DNA from: Ehrlichia chaffeensis str. Arkansas
GTDB lineage: Bacteria > Pseudomonadota > Alphaproteobacteria > Rickettsiales > Anaplasmataceae
Reading direction: 5' to 3'
Assembly: GCF_000013145.1 (NCBI RefSeq)
Contig: NC_007799.1
Location: forward strand, 930,001 to 994,000
DNA length: 64,000 nucleotides
The notes beneath the pieces were generated by a model. The model was given only the letters and a program-made list of their open reading frames with translations. It did no database searches and was not told the origin of the DNA. Both the position numbers and the translations under genes were made by a program. Below are positions 31,946-50,306 of this stretch, one piece after another; position 1 is the first letter of the stretch, and every line of letters starts with the position of its first letter.

Positions 31946-32400
31946 TACCAAACCCTGAAATAATATAACTCATTGCTAACTGATATGATATAGTACAATA
32001 ACTAAAAAGGACGAGGAAAAAGACTTATACATAATAGCAACAGGAGGAAATTCTAACTTATTCTTTGCCACAAAATTGCTATTCACAACATCGAAGTAGA
32101 CTTAACCATAAAGGGTCTCATACAATTACATACTGTACTATCTTGATACCAAACCCTGAAATAATATAACTCATTGCTAACTGATATGATATAGTACAAT
32201 AACTAAAAAGGACGAGGAAAAAGACTTATACATAATAGCAATAGGAGGAAATTCAACTTATTTTTTGACCACAAAACTGCTATTCACAACATCGAAGTAG
32301 ACTTAACCATAAAGGATCTTATGCAATTACATACTGTATTATCTGGTACAAAATCTGAGAACAAATAACTCATTGTTAACTTATATGATGTAGTACAATA
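31805..32400. repeat. Three-copy direct repeat of about 201 bp: coaX 3' end plus spacer
   Basis: The coaX end segment with ggaggaaatt is at 31841, then again at 32043 and 32244 (offsets 202 and 201). The two extra copies keep aaccataaagg and the acatactgta end but carry frameshifts, so they are 3' gene fragments rather than genes. Small frames running through them are not supported. The array abuts the stop of the MotE-like gene. Confidence 0.92.
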
Positions 32401-32401
32401 A

Positions 32402-33079
32402 CTAAACGTTATTTTTAACAACACCATTATTATAATTACATTGCTGCTTAGATATATTTGCAGATATCTCTTTAATCTTTTCAACTACATTTGTACTTGC
32501 ATGTAACAATATATCCGACAAAATATCCTTATCAATATTATTAGCTATTAACATTAATGAATCTATATCCAACAATTCAAAGACTTCAGCAGCCAATTCT
32601 ACAGGTATACTTTCATATATTTTTACTAAACCATGCACTTTTTCATCATAATTTTGAGTACTAATATTAATCAATGATACTAAATTTTTTTTCATCTCTT
32701 CTAAATATAACATTTGATCATTATTATGCTGCCCAGCAATTTTTAGCAAAGCCTCTTTATCTTTTAAACTATTTTCTTGCTCCAACAAGCGATAATACCA
32801 ATCCTGCAAATCTACAACAGATATAAGCTCACTATTTACTGGAAACAATTTTATTTTTTGATTTGAATCTCTAAAAAAACAATCATCACTTTTTACAAAT
32901 TCCACATCATTCAACAAACCAAATTCCACAATTTTATCATTATCAATGCCATAAAAATTATGTAATACAACCCCAGTTATACAGAATATTAATATCACAT
33001 TAACAATATAAATCACTTGCATACTATTAATAAAACTATTATACAATGCCTTAGAATCAAGTATGTTATAATAAAACAC
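32402..33079 (-). CDS. MotE-like protein: membrane helix, coiled coil, MgtE-N-like domain
   Basis: 225 residues. One membrane helix (about 21-42), a linker, a probable coiled coil (about 95-140, Glu/Lys/Leu-rich), then a domain (about 150-210) reading LVKIYESIPVELAAEVFELLDIDSL. That domain has the helical repeat style of MgtE-N/FliG-like domains and of MotE, a periplasmic flagellar motor chaperone. This order is exactly that of MotE. No flagellar genes occur in the window and Ehrlichia is non-flagellate, so the role must be different or retained for envelope work. It is divergent from mrpE with a 90-bp gap. Confidence 0.65.
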   Translation of the reverse strand: MFYYNILDSKALYNSFINSMQVIYIVNVILIFCITGVVLHNFYGIDNDKIVEFGLLNDVEFVKSDDCFFRDSNQKIKLFPVNSELISVVDLQDWYYRLLEQENSLKDKEALLKIAGQHNNDQMLYLEEMKKNLVSLINISTQNYDEKVHGLVKIYESIPVELAAEVFELLDIDSLMLIANNIDKDILSDILLHASTNVVEKIKEISANISKQQCNYNNGVVKNNV

Positions 33080-33169
33080 TATTGTGATTTAGCAATAAAT
33101 AATTAGTAGTATTTATATTGACACTGCTTATACTGCTTATATCTAAAATACTTTAAGAACATAAAATTA

Positions 33170-33661
33170 ATGAAGGCGTTTTTCACATTGTTCATATTTT
33201 GGTTTGCCCTATCAGGGTATCTTGATCTATTTTTTATAACATCAGGTATTACAAGCTGTATTATTACACTAGTCATAGCAAGAATGCTACAGAATGTTAT
33301 ACCAGCAAATAAGAATTACACTTACTACATATCAAAAAAACAATTCCTTCCTTTCACATTTCACTTTTTACGTTATTTTTTTTGGATCATGCAACAGGTT
33401 GTACTGTCTAATATACACATAATAAAAAAAATATGGAATTTGAGTATAACAATCAATCCACCAATTTTTAGAGTAATAGAAACCAAGCAAATTACCGGCT
33501 TAAATATATCAACAGTTGCAAATTCTATTACACTTACTCCTGGCACAGTAAGTATAAATGTTACAGAATATTCTAGCCCATACAAAATAACAGTTTTAGC
33601 TATAGATGAAGAGTCAATGTCTGGTGTAATAGATATTGATAATAAAATTGCAAGTATATAA
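33170..33661 (+). CDS. mrpE: Mrp-type Na+/H+ antiporter subunit E
   Basis: 163 residues of the MnhE/MrpE family, a membrane subunit of the multi-protein Mrp antiporter. It opens with two close hydrophobic helices (about 4-20 and 22-42), then the amphipathic FLRYFFWIMQQVVLSNIHIIKKIW and the family-defining NSITLTPGTVSINVTE (about 124-139). A regulatory tail IDEESMSGVID follows. No other mrp gene is adjacent, so its partners must be elsewhere. Confidence 0.92.
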   Translation: MKAFFTLFIFWFALSGYLDLFFITSGITSCIITLVIARMLQNVIPANKNYTYYISKKQFLPFTFHFLRYFFWIMQQVVLSNIHIIKKIWNLSITINPPIFRVIETKQITGLNISTVANSITLTPGTVSINVTEYSSPYKITVLAIDEESMSGVIDIDNKIASI

Positions 33662-33759
33662 ATCTTCAATAAATACTCGTAATAATAGACAATAATATAT
33701 CCTTTGGTGTTCATACAACAATTTAGTAATTGTCATAGAAATAATCTAAAGTTGTAAAT

Positions 33760-36700
33760 TCATATTGTCATTAAATCTGACAAGTGATTAATTTTGACAT
33801 CATGAACACAGTGACTAACTTGCTGCATATGACTACCCTGATCTATGTTAATTGCTTGATTACACAGAGCTTTGGTTTGTATACTTTCAGTATCTCTCTC
33901 AAGCACTTTTTTATTCATTACACTTTGTAACTCTAGTACATCAAGGTCACGAGATAAAAACTTGACTTCACAATCTATACATGCATTACTAAGTTTAAAT
34001 ATTCTATTTTCTTTAATATAAAAATTACATTCATGCGCACATAAATTACTAGTGTCAATAATTCCATTAATAAATACGTGCTTTATTCCCCTTAGAAAAA
34101 AATTACCCTTAGCAATGGAAGAAAAATATAAATACATTCCAAGCATAACAACTACACAACTTCCTTTATATACATTTCCCCTTAGTATGACATTACTACT
34201 TCTTACTTCAATATTACCATAAACATTGCCACAAACTTCCACTACACTGTTTTCAACTTTTACTATTGAAGATTTTTCTACATTACCTGCAATGAAAACC
34301 ATAGATGTATCTATTCCACTGTGTTTAGCTTCAATACTCCCACTAACTGATCCCTCAATTCTTACTGAATCACGACACGACAACAATCTTCCCTTCACAT
34401 TACCATATACAAAAACATTATTACAATGCAAAGTCACATGTACAGGAATGTCACCTTTTATAATTACATTACTATATTTAGATGCATCTAACCGACAATT
34501 ACCACTAGCAGATTTAAAATACTTAAACGAGACAATTAAATTATCCTTTACTACAAATGAATCAAGATTCTCTTGAGTAATACTTTCTAAATCGATAACC
34601 TTAAAGACCTCTCTTAACTTAGCAACACTACTTACATTTATCGTACCTATATATTGTTGTATTTTACATTTTACATAATCCTTACCAACACAAAAATATA
34701 CACCCTTCATTTCTCCTTTATGAAATAAAGTATGAATAGGTTTCACATAAGAACCTACCCAGCACATATCTTGTAGATTCTTAACATGTAAAAGTAAATT
34801 TTGACAATTAGGCACTGAAGTAATTTTGTTATAATACAAATGATATACTGAAATAATCATTTTATAATACAAACGACACGACTTTAAATCGTTCATAATA
34901 ACAGATTCACACTTATCAAAATTTGGGTTATTTATTATACAGAACAAGACCCAATGCAATAAGATACTATCATCTTGCATAGATAGTTTATCTGTAAACT
35001 TTAAAACCGTGCTGACAGATTTACGCAAATTATCAAATGTATTTTTTACAAAATCCCCTAACATAACATCATTATAAATTACATACCTACAGCTTAAATT
35101 ACTCCCTTTGTTAAATATAGATCTCTTCAAACTTGAAACACAACCAAGTGAAACATCTTGTCTACTTGAACAGTCATATGATCTTGCATAATCAACAAGT
35201 AAAGGGCGTTCTTTAGAATACAATTGAGATACACCTCTAAAAGACTGTGATTTTCTAGTCCCACTATTTGTTAACACAACATCCGAACTTTTACATTTTA
35301 TATGACCAGCAATATCATCTGTGACATTAATATCTTGACAAACCATAATATTTTCAAAACGTTGTTCACCACTTATTCTAGCCGAATTACTTCTTCTTAA
35401 AACAACGTCTCTACTTCTACTGTAGCTTCTTATATTAGATCTCAAATGCTTACTTATAGTACCATGCAATTGTTCTGATACTACAGTCTCTTCAATTTCC
35501 CCCTGATTTCTGGTATTCACATAAGAGATAAACTCTTGTAATAAATGCATTGGCTTCAATTTACCATCCTTACAATACCTTATAAAAACACCTTCATCAT
35601 CTTTCATAACAACATCACTTAGGTTACTTTCAATATCAAATAAAGACATAGTAGGGAACATATCTATAAGAGCATCCTTACCTATTTCTGGAACTAATAC
35701 CTTAACTAATCGATCAATACCACCCACATCATCAATCAATATTTTTAACAAATCATTCCTACCTTCTTCACTTTTCATGTACTGAAATACTTGATGATTT
35801 ACAAGCGTACACATCTTATCAGAAATACAATCTCTTTCACTAGTCACTCCATCTTGTACAACAAAGCTACTTTGGATATTACTTGAGATACTCTGACCGC
35901 ATTCTACCTTAACATCTGAACCAAAGTGTAACGTTGCAGACTCCACCAGCTGACCAGATTCACTTGTAATAGTAAAATGACCATCTATTGACGAAAAGAA
36001 ATCAACGTTAGTTTCTCCACTAGTTGATGGAACACTCATATCAGTTATTCTTTGATCAACAACATTCACAGGTATAGGCTTTTTTAAAGGAACATCATAT
36101 CTTGAGCCATCTGCTACACTGCTAGTACTATTCAATTTGTCCTTTCCAAAATGTTGACTACTACTATCATCAATTTTTGAAGAATGGATATTGCATTCCT
36201 CACCACATGATGGAACATTCATACCACTCATCTTCTGATCAACAATATTCACAGGCATAGGCATCTTTAAAGGAACATCATATCTTGAGCCATCTGCTAC
36301 ACTACTAGTACTATTCAATTTATACTTTCCAAAACGTTGACTACTACTATCATTAATTTTTGAAGAATGGATATCGCATTCCTCACCACATGATGGAACA
36401 TCCGTACCACTCATCTTCTGATCAACAACATTCACAGGTATAGGCTTTTTCAAAGGAATATCATATCTTAAGCCATCTGCTACACTACTAGTACTATTCA
36501 ACTTATACTTTCCAAAACGTTGACTACTACTATCATTAATTTTTGAAGAATGGATATCGCATTCCCCACCACATGATGGAACATCCGTACCACTCATCTT
36601 CTGATCAACAACATTCACAGGTATAGGCTTTTTCAAAGGAATATCATATCTTAAGCCATCTGCTATACTTCTGCCATCTGCTACACTGCTAGCACTACCT

Positions 36701-37809
36701 GATTTATTTTCCTCAAAACATTCATCACTACCATAACTAATCTCTGAGAATTGAGTACTATATTCTTCACTCGTTAGTACCACATGTTCAACCGTTTCAT
36801 TCATATCTATAGAATCACACGATTCTCTTTCTCTTGAGCTAGACACACTTTGATAACTCATCCTAGATAATCTAGATCTCTTTTGATTTAACATATGATT
36901 TAGAATCAATACTTTAACCAATCTAGGGTCACTACCATTCTGACATATGCTTGATTCTATGGCTGAAAATTCCGACTTTTTTTCTTCATTTTCCAATAAT
37001 ATTATATTCAACACACTATTTAACCTTTTCAATATCCTAAACATATTATCCAGAGATATTTGAAAATTATGTATCCCTACTTTTACATCGCTAAATTGTT
37101 CAGAAGGAAAATCTACAGAACTCGCCATAAATTGATTAGAACTATGACATTGCCGTTGCAATCTTAGTAAAATATTTTGCGTCTGTCTCATTACACATAA
37201 TACAGATTCCATCTGTCCGCCTATCAACAATGTGTTACCATCACTAACAACACCAAGACCACCACCCATATCTTGCTGTTTACTTACAGAGCCTACCCCA
37301 GTAGAAGCAGTAGCACTACCTGCACTTTCTATTGCTTGTTCTGAAGAAACAGCTGCATCTGATAACAAAATATTATTAATACTAAAGTAATTCGATACAA
37401 GATCTTCACACAATTTACACAGCGTATCTTCACTGATTACAATATTAGGTACCTTTTCCAATAAACGCGATTGACATCCAAGAAAAATACTCAAGTCATA
37501 TTGAAGATAGCTCAAGTCATAAAAAAAACTTGTCATACAAGAAGAGCACAAAGTAGAAAAGAAAGCCCTACTATCTTCTTTAGACAACTGATTAATAAGA
37601 TCACACATTTCAATATATACGTGTCTTACCCTATCATTTAAGTCTTTTATAATCTCTTTATGAGAACCAAATTGAACAAAATATCTTTTTATCATATACG
37701 GCTTTCGACCATTAAAATCAGTAATAGTACGGCTTGTTTTATCACATTGAGTAGTACATTGCGGGATAGAACGTTCTCTACTACTATCAGTAACACAATA
37801 TTTTAACAT
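33760..37809 (-). CDS. Large repeat protein with a beta-helix-like C-terminal region
   Basis: 1349 residues from the ATG at 37807-37809; a GTG two codons earlier is in frame. I do not recognise the whole. The N-terminal third (1-300) is helical, with Cys-rich stretches and a Gly/Ala/Ser linker near 165-200. Residues about 375-590 hold three full tandem units of 61 residues plus a partial one (core PLKKPIPVNVVDQKMSG, VPSCGEECDIHSSKIND). The region 1110-1270 is a run of short strands of the form VIIKGDIPVHV, VFVYGNVKG, VRIEGSVSG, VEVCGNVYG, VILRGNVYKG. That pattern resembles right-handed beta-helix repeats such as bactofilins or FapA. No signal peptide is obvious. Secretion as a repeat effector or a role as a cytoskeletal scaffold are both guesses. 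Confidence 0.75.
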   Translation of the reverse strand: MLKYCVTDSSRERSIPQCTTQCDKTSRTITDFNGRKPYMIKRYFVQFGSHKEIIKDLNDRVRHVYIEMCDLINQLSKEDSRAFFSTLCSSCMTSFFYDLSYLQYDLSIFLGCQSRLLEKVPNIVISEDTLCKLCEDLVSNYFSINNILLSDAAVSSEQAIESAGSATASTGVGSVSKQQDMGGGLGVVSDGNTLLIGGQMESVLCVMRQTQNILLRLQRQCHSSNQFMASSVDFPSEQFSDVKVGIHNFQISLDNMFRILKRLNSVLNIILLENEEKKSEFSAIESSICQNGSDPRLVKVLILNHMLNQKRSRLSRMSYQSVSSSRERESCDSIDMNETVEHVVLTSEEYSTQFSEISYGSDECFEENKSGSASSVADGRSIADGLRYDIPLKKPIPVNVVDQKMSGTDVPSCGGECDIHSSKINDSSSQRFGKYKLNSTSSVADGLRYDIPLKKPIPVNVVDQKMSGTDVPSCGEECDIHSSKINDSSSQRFGKYKLNSTSSVADGSRYDVPLKMPMPVNIVDQKMSGMNVPSCGEECNIHSSKIDDSSSQHFGKDKLNSTSSVADGSRYDVPLKKPIPVNVVDQRITDMSVPSTSGETNVDFFSSIDGHFTITSESGQLVESATLHFGSDVKVECGQSISSNIQSSFVVQDGVTSERDCISDKMCTLVNHQVFQYMKSEEGRNDLLKILIDDVGGIDRLVKVLVPEIGKDALIDMFPTMSLFDIESNLSDVVMKDDEGVFIRYCKDGKLKPMHLLQEFISYVNTRNQGEIEETVVSEQLHGTISKHLRSNIRSYSRSRDVVLRRSNSARISGEQRFENIMVCQDINVTDDIAGHIKCKSSDVVLTNSGTRKSQSFRGVSQLYSKERPLLVDYARSYDCSSRQDVSLGCVSSLKRSIFNKGSNLSCRYVIYNDVMLGDFVKNTFDNLRKSVSTVLKFTDKLSMQDDSILLHWVLFCIINNPNFDKCESVIMNDLKSCRLYYKMIISVYHLYYNKITSVPNCQNLLLHVKNLQDMCWVGSYVKPIHTLFHKGEMKGVYFCVGKDYVKCKIQQYIGTINVSSVAKLREVFKVIDLESITQENLDSFVVKDNLIVSFKYFKSASGNCRLDASKYSNVIIKGDIPVHVTLHCNNVFVYGNVKGRLLSCRDSVRIEGSVSGSIEAKHSGIDTSMVFIAGNVEKSSIVKVENSVVEVCGNVYGNIEVRSSNVILRGNVYKGSCVVVMLGMYLYFSSIAKGNFFLRGIKHVFINGIIDTSNLCAHECNFYIKENRIFKLSNACIDCEVKFLSRDLDVLELQSVMNKKVLERDTESIQTKALCNQAINIDQGSHMQQVSHCVHDVKINHLSDLMTI
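36025..36700. repeat. Intragenic 183-bp tandem repeat
   Basis: The marker gccatctgctac occurs at 36106, 36289, 36472 and 36655, an exact 183-bp (61-codon) period, so the reading frame is kept. The middle units are nearly identical, which points to recent expansion; outer units have drifted. Confidence 0.95.
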
Positions 37810-38498
37810 CAGCACAAACTCAAATTATCAAAAATTTTACTATGATAATTAATATCTTTACTATTTTTATACAAAAGTTCCCTCATCTATTTTCCATTAA
37901 ACAATTGTCAGCTCTTACTTACACATCCGCATTAAACTTATAAAATTGATTGGTAAAAACTTACGCAATACAAAGCTGTGCTCAAATAAACACAAGTATA
38001 TTGAACACTACTTAATTAGCTCACTAAACAGTACACTACAGATCAAAACTCTTAAAAAAGCCCTTGTCATTATAAAGTTAGATAAAGCCATAGTTAGAAT
38101 CTAGAACTAAATTATCAACAGACTCTAATATCATCCTTCAAACAACAAAACAGTACATTCTTCAATATTAATCAAAAATATGCTACCATATTTAAAAAAA
38201 CCGTTATATCAATTTTCTTTATACAACATTATTTACACAAATTTTTCTACCTTTACACTAATTAACATATAAGCATGCTATTATATGAATAAGAAAAGAT
38301 AATGGTCAATATAAAAATTAATATAATAAGTAAAAATATTAATATCACTTTGTAGCTTTCATTTAAACTACAACTTTCTATAATATGTATTAATACATAA
38401 TCCTCTACCTTTAAACGCTAAAAAACTTTCTTCACAAGCAAATCTAAAGTATAAATATACTTTACAACTAATCCTTACTAAAACCTAAAATAAGCTTT
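37810..38498. other. Gene-free spacer with a dispersed repeat
   Basis: About 690 bp between the divergent large repeat protein and rnhB. It contains one copy (about 38109-38193) of an 85-bp segment that also occurs at about 39953-40036. Nothing else is recognised. Confidence 0.6.
38109..38193. repeat. Dispersed repeat copy 1
   Basis: aaattatcaacagactctaa starts here and the following 65 bp match 39953-40036 with scattered changes (ending near aaaaatatgctac). The two copies are in the same orientation, 1844 bp apart, and bracket rnhB, the YqaA-like gene and tRNA-Arg. Confidence 0.75.
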
Positions 38499-39128
38499 AT
38501 GCCAGATTTTTCTATAGAAAATGAAATATCAAAATTAATAAATAATAAACACTGTACTATAGTAGGAGTTGACGAAGTAGGATATGGTTCATTAGCTGGC
38601 CCTGTAGTATCAGCTGCTGTTTTTTTTCCAAAACATGACAATCACATCACATACAATATTCAAGATTCAAAAAAACTCACTCCAAAAAAAAGGCTAGAAA
38701 TTTATAATATAATCACTCCTATGGTAAAATGGAGTATAGGGCTTGCTGAAGTGCATGAAATTGACCAGTATAATATACTAAATGCTACACATATTGCTAT
38801 GCAAAGGGCACTTAGAGGGTTAAATTCTAATATAGATTATGTAATAGTAGATGGAAATAAAGTTCCAGAGCTACCATGGAATGCAAAAGCCGTTGTAGAT
38901 GGAGATAACATAAGTATATCAATTGCAGCAGCATCTATAATTGCAAAAGTCACACGAGATAAACTAATGGAAACACTACACATACAATTCCCACAATACA
39001 ACTGGAACAAAAATAAAGGGTATGGTACTAAACATCATTTAGAGTCTTTACATAAGTATGGTAAAACTATACACCACAGAAATACATTTGCCCCAGCATC
39101 AGGGATAACTAAACTTTACAATAAATGA
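38499..39128 (+). CDS. rnhB: Ribonuclease HII
   Basis: 209 residues. Cuts RNA in RNA-DNA hybrids and at ribonucleotides in DNA. The acidic active site is visible: Asp-25 and Glu-26 in GVDEVGYGSLAGPV, Asp in YVIVDGN, and Asp in KVTRDK. RNase HII normally has GRG after the Asp-Glu pair (HIII has GKG), and here it is GYG (28-30). That motif reads the ribose-DNA junction, so specificity could be altered. C-terminal YGTKHHLESLHKYG and HRNTF are family-typical. Confidence 0.95.
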   Translation: MPDFSIENEISKLINNKHCTIVGVDEVGYGSLAGPVVSAAVFFPKHDNHITYNIQDSKKLTPKKRLEIYNIITPMVKWSIGLAEVHEIDQYNILNATHIAMQRALRGLNSNIDYVIVDGNKVPELPWNAKAVVDGDNISISIAAASIIAKVTRDKLMETLHIQFPQYNWNKNKGYGTKHHLESLHKYGKTIHHRNTFAPASGITKLYNK

Positions 39129-39251
39129 TAAAAACCTCACTACTATTGATTTAAAACACACTCTATAAATTCACACTATACTCTAAATACCACCTATTTA
39201 ATCAACACTGTATAAAAGTACTCAACTTCTAATTTCCTTAACACCAGCTAT

Positions 39252-39668
39252 TTATAAAGTTATTATACAATAAGTAAGATACCCTAAATATGATAAAAAA
39301 AGTAATACTACTAGTTTCAACATTTCTACTCTGAAATATCCTGATAATACATTAACTATGCCTCCCCATACTGGAATCCAAGAACATAGCAATGTTAACA
39401 ACATTAAGGCTAACTTTATATAAACACCTAATTTTCCATAATCATCCTGCACTTTATGATACTCCACACGTGCAAAAATTATCATTCTACCCAATACCCA
39501 GTTAATCACCCCTCCTATAACTGCACCTAACGTTGATACTAAAAGCATCAAAGGATAACTATAACCCCCAAAATAAGCCATTATTTTAAATATCAATATT
39601 TTATTTAATGGTAAAATAAGAGCAGCTACAAAACTATCAACGAATAATAAACTATAAATTTCTATCAT
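39252..39668 (-). CDS. YqaA/DedA-like small membrane protein
   Basis: 138 residues, largely hydrophobic, with four or so helices. LLVSTLGAVIGGVINWVLGR (about 43-62) matches the glycine-rich helix of YqaA/DedA (VTT domain) proteins, and WIPVWGGIVNVLSGYFR (about 97-113) matches the conserved re-entrant segment with its Pro and Arg. DedA proteins are implicated in lipid scrambling and membrane potential upkeep. It follows tRNA-Arg on the same strand. Confidence 0.83.
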   Translation of the reverse strand: MIEIYSLLFVDSFVAALILPLNKILIFKIMAYFGGYSYPLMLLVSTLGAVIGGVINWVLGRMIIFARVEYHKVQDDYGKLGVYIKLALMLLTLLCSWIPVWGGIVNVLSGYFRVEMLKLVVLLFLSYLGYLTYCIITL

Positions 39669-39694
39669 CTATAGATACACTATCACATATTCCA

Positions 39695-39768
39695 CGGGAC
39701 TGGTGCGATTTGAACGCACGGCCTTCGGATTAGGAATCCAACGCTCTATCCTACTGAGCTACAGCCCC
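39695..39768 (-). tRNA. tRNA-Arg (anticodon CCU)
   Basis: 74 nt on the minus strand. The acceptor GGGGCTG pairs with CAGTCCC (one G-T pair), discriminator G. The anticodon loop TTCCTAA between TTGGA and TCCGA gives CCT. The T-loop TTCAAAT is regular. It lies 27 bp upstream of the YqaA-like gene. Confidence 0.93.
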
Positions 39769-39952
39769 AACACACTTTCAATCATATAGATTATCTATAC
39801 AATGTAAACAAATTTTCAACTCTTCATTCCAAATCCACAGCAGATATTTCATATAATAGGCACTTTGCACTTCCTTTTATTTTATTAATGTCATAACACA
39901 AATTTTACAGAGAATTCCTAAAGTCTCTTTAGCATCTATTATTAATATTCCT

Positions 39953-40036
39953 AAATTATCAACAGACTCTAATATTATTATTCAAATAACAAAACAATCC
40001 TCATTCCAATATTAGCCAAAAATATGCTACGATTTT
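39953..40036. repeat. Dispersed repeat copy 2
   Basis: Second copy of the 85-bp segment found at 38109, same orientation, with about a fifth of positions changed. It lies in the spacer between tRNA-Arg and the bioF 3' repeats. Confidence 0.75.
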
Positions 40037-40108
40037 AAATCTACAAAAATATTCTATATAACATGTAATTAAATATGAGTAACACCACTTAAACCTTCTT
40101 CAATATTA

Positions 40109-40536
40109 ATATAAACAGTAACATGCTTTACTTTTAAGTGATAATAAACAGATCTACTTATCACTGTTATACTAAGATAAATATTAATATTATATTTTCA
40201 TGCAATAGCAGTTGTTTAGGCTAACTTATTTCATTTTATAACTTCACAATTAATACAAACATAACATGCTTTACTTTTTAATGATAACAAACAGGTCCAC
40301 TTATCACTGTTATACTAAGATAAATATTAATATTATATTTTCATGCAATAGCAGTTGTTTAGGCTAACTTATTTCATTTTATAACTTCACAATTAATACA
40401 AAGTAACATGCTTTACTTTTTAATGATAATAAACAGGTCCACTTATCACTTTTATACTAAGATAAATACTAATATTATGTTTTCATGCAATAGCAGTTGT
40501 TTAGGCTAACTTATTTCGTTTTATAACTTCACACAA
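40109..40536. repeat. Three-copy direct repeat of about 142 bp including the bioF 3' end
   Basis: The marker gttgtttaggctaac occurs at 40211, 40354 and 40496 (offsets 143 and 142). The last occurrence is the real stop region of bioF. The other two carry decayed copies of its final dozen codons plus about 100 bp of spacer. The spacer 39769-40500 has no other gene. Confidence 0.92.
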
Positions 40537-41604
40537 TTTCTCTATATCTGATAAGCTATGATTCACACTAAATACAAATCTCAGTCTTGGAGTCGGTACA
40601 GTAGGAGGACGTATTGCCACAACAAGAAAACCTGCTTCCCTTAACACTTGCTGTGCATGTAAAACGCTATTCATATTTTTCATAATTAATGGTACTATAT
40701 GACTACTAGGTTCAGCAAGATTCAGATTTTTACAAAAAAATTTAGCCAATTTAATAGGTATATCATTAACAGATGCACTTATAATATCCAACGCAGCATT
40801 CGCAGCAGCAATAACCATCGGAGGTAGAGCAGTCGTATATATAAAAGTTTTAGCTTTATTCTGTATATACTTTATAACAACCTCCGATGCACATACATAT
40901 CCACCTAAAACACCAACTGCTTTAGATAAAGTACCAATGTATATATCTGAATTAGCACAAGGTATTAATCCAAATCCATGAGCACAATCCACAATAAGCC
41001 ACGCACTATATTTTTCCGCCAATTTTTTTAACTGATCAATTGGAGCAATATCACCATTCATACTATACACTTGCTCAACTACAATAAAACAGTACTTATG
41101 TAACCTCCTATATTTTTTTAATATATCTTCACAATGTCCATAATCATTATGCTCAAACCTATAATGCTTAGCAGAAGAAAGTTTAATACCATCTATAATA
41201 GAAGAATGTACTAATTTGTCAGAAATGATCATATCATGTCTATGCACTAAAGCAGAAATAACACCTACATTTGTTAAATAACCACTACTAAATACTAAAG
41301 CCATTTCTGTATGATATAACTTTGCTAATTTATCTTCTAAGCATTGATAAAGGATATTATTCCCTGTAACCATGCGTGAGGCACCAGCACCTACACCATA
41401 ATTATTTATCGCATTTATAGCTGACTCTTTTAATAAAGGATGACCTATTAACCCTAAATAATCATTACAAGAGAAGGAAACTAATCTCTCGTTATTTTGA
41501 CAAACCAAACAACCTACTTCAGATCTAGTTACAGTAGAAGGTTCTCTATATAAATTATCAACCTTTAATTTAATAAGTTCTTGATTTAATATTTCATCCA
41601 ACAT
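40501..41604 (-). CDS. bioF: 8-amino-7-oxononanoate synthase
   Basis: 367 residues. A PLP enzyme joining pimeloyl-ACP/CoA and alanine in biotin synthesis. Family features are SFSCNDYLGLIGHP (about 48-61), GVGAGASRMVTGN, LVHSSIIDGIKLSSA, the Asp-x-Ala-His segment VDCAHGFGL (about 200-208), and the PLP-lysine loop GTLSKAVGVLGGY (about 224-236). It ends in the usual small C-terminal domain with LRFVFSVNHS. It is shorter than E. coli BioF (384) but complete. Its 3' end is duplicated twice downstream. Confidence 0.94.
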   Translation of the reverse strand: MLDEILNQELIKLKVDNLYREPSTVTRSEVGCLVCQNNERLVSFSCNDYLGLIGHPLLKESAINAINNYGVGAGASRMVTGNNILYQCLEDKLAKLYHTEMALVFSSGYLTNVGVISALVHRHDMIISDKLVHSSIIDGIKLSSAKHYRFEHNDYGHCEDILKKYRRLHKYCFIVVEQVYSMNGDIAPIDQLKKLAEKYSAWLIVDCAHGFGLIPCANSDIYIGTLSKAVGVLGGYVCASEVVIKYIQNKAKTFIYTTALPPMVIAAANAALDIISASVNDIPIKLAKFFCKNLNLAEPSSHIVPLIMKNMNSVLHAQQVLREAGFLVVAIRPPTVPTPRLRFVFSVNHSLSDIEKLCEVIKRNKLA

Positions 41605-41863
41605 ATGAAAAACTCCACAGCACTGTAACTTAATATTTATCAGCTACCCCTATTTTGGACTTTTGACAAAATACACTCAAATACAAGTTCTCACTACAAA
41701 AAAACCCTATCGAAACATAGTAAGAAGTAATAATTTACTTTACATATCATCCTTTTAATTGAGATGCACCCACAAACAGAAAGAAACACTACCATATAAT
41801 TTACATCTCTTCACAAGAAGAAGAACCACCTCTCCACCCATCAATAATTAAGACTTAGATGCT

Positions 41864-46099
<4,236 letters not shown>

Positions 46100-46115
46100 C
46101 TACTACCTTTAATTA

Positions 46116-50267
<4,152 letters not shown>

Positions 50268-50306
50268 TCAAGATTAATAAATTACAAATAAAAGCTACAT
50301 TAAAAA

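Noticed and set aside
32284-32484. 66-codon minus-strand frame
   Set aside because: It runs across the coaX 3' repeat and the end of the MotE-like gene in another frame; no start signal and no conserved content.
33373-33714. 113-codon frame opposite mrpE
   Set aside because: Shadow of mrpE, which has clear family motifs.
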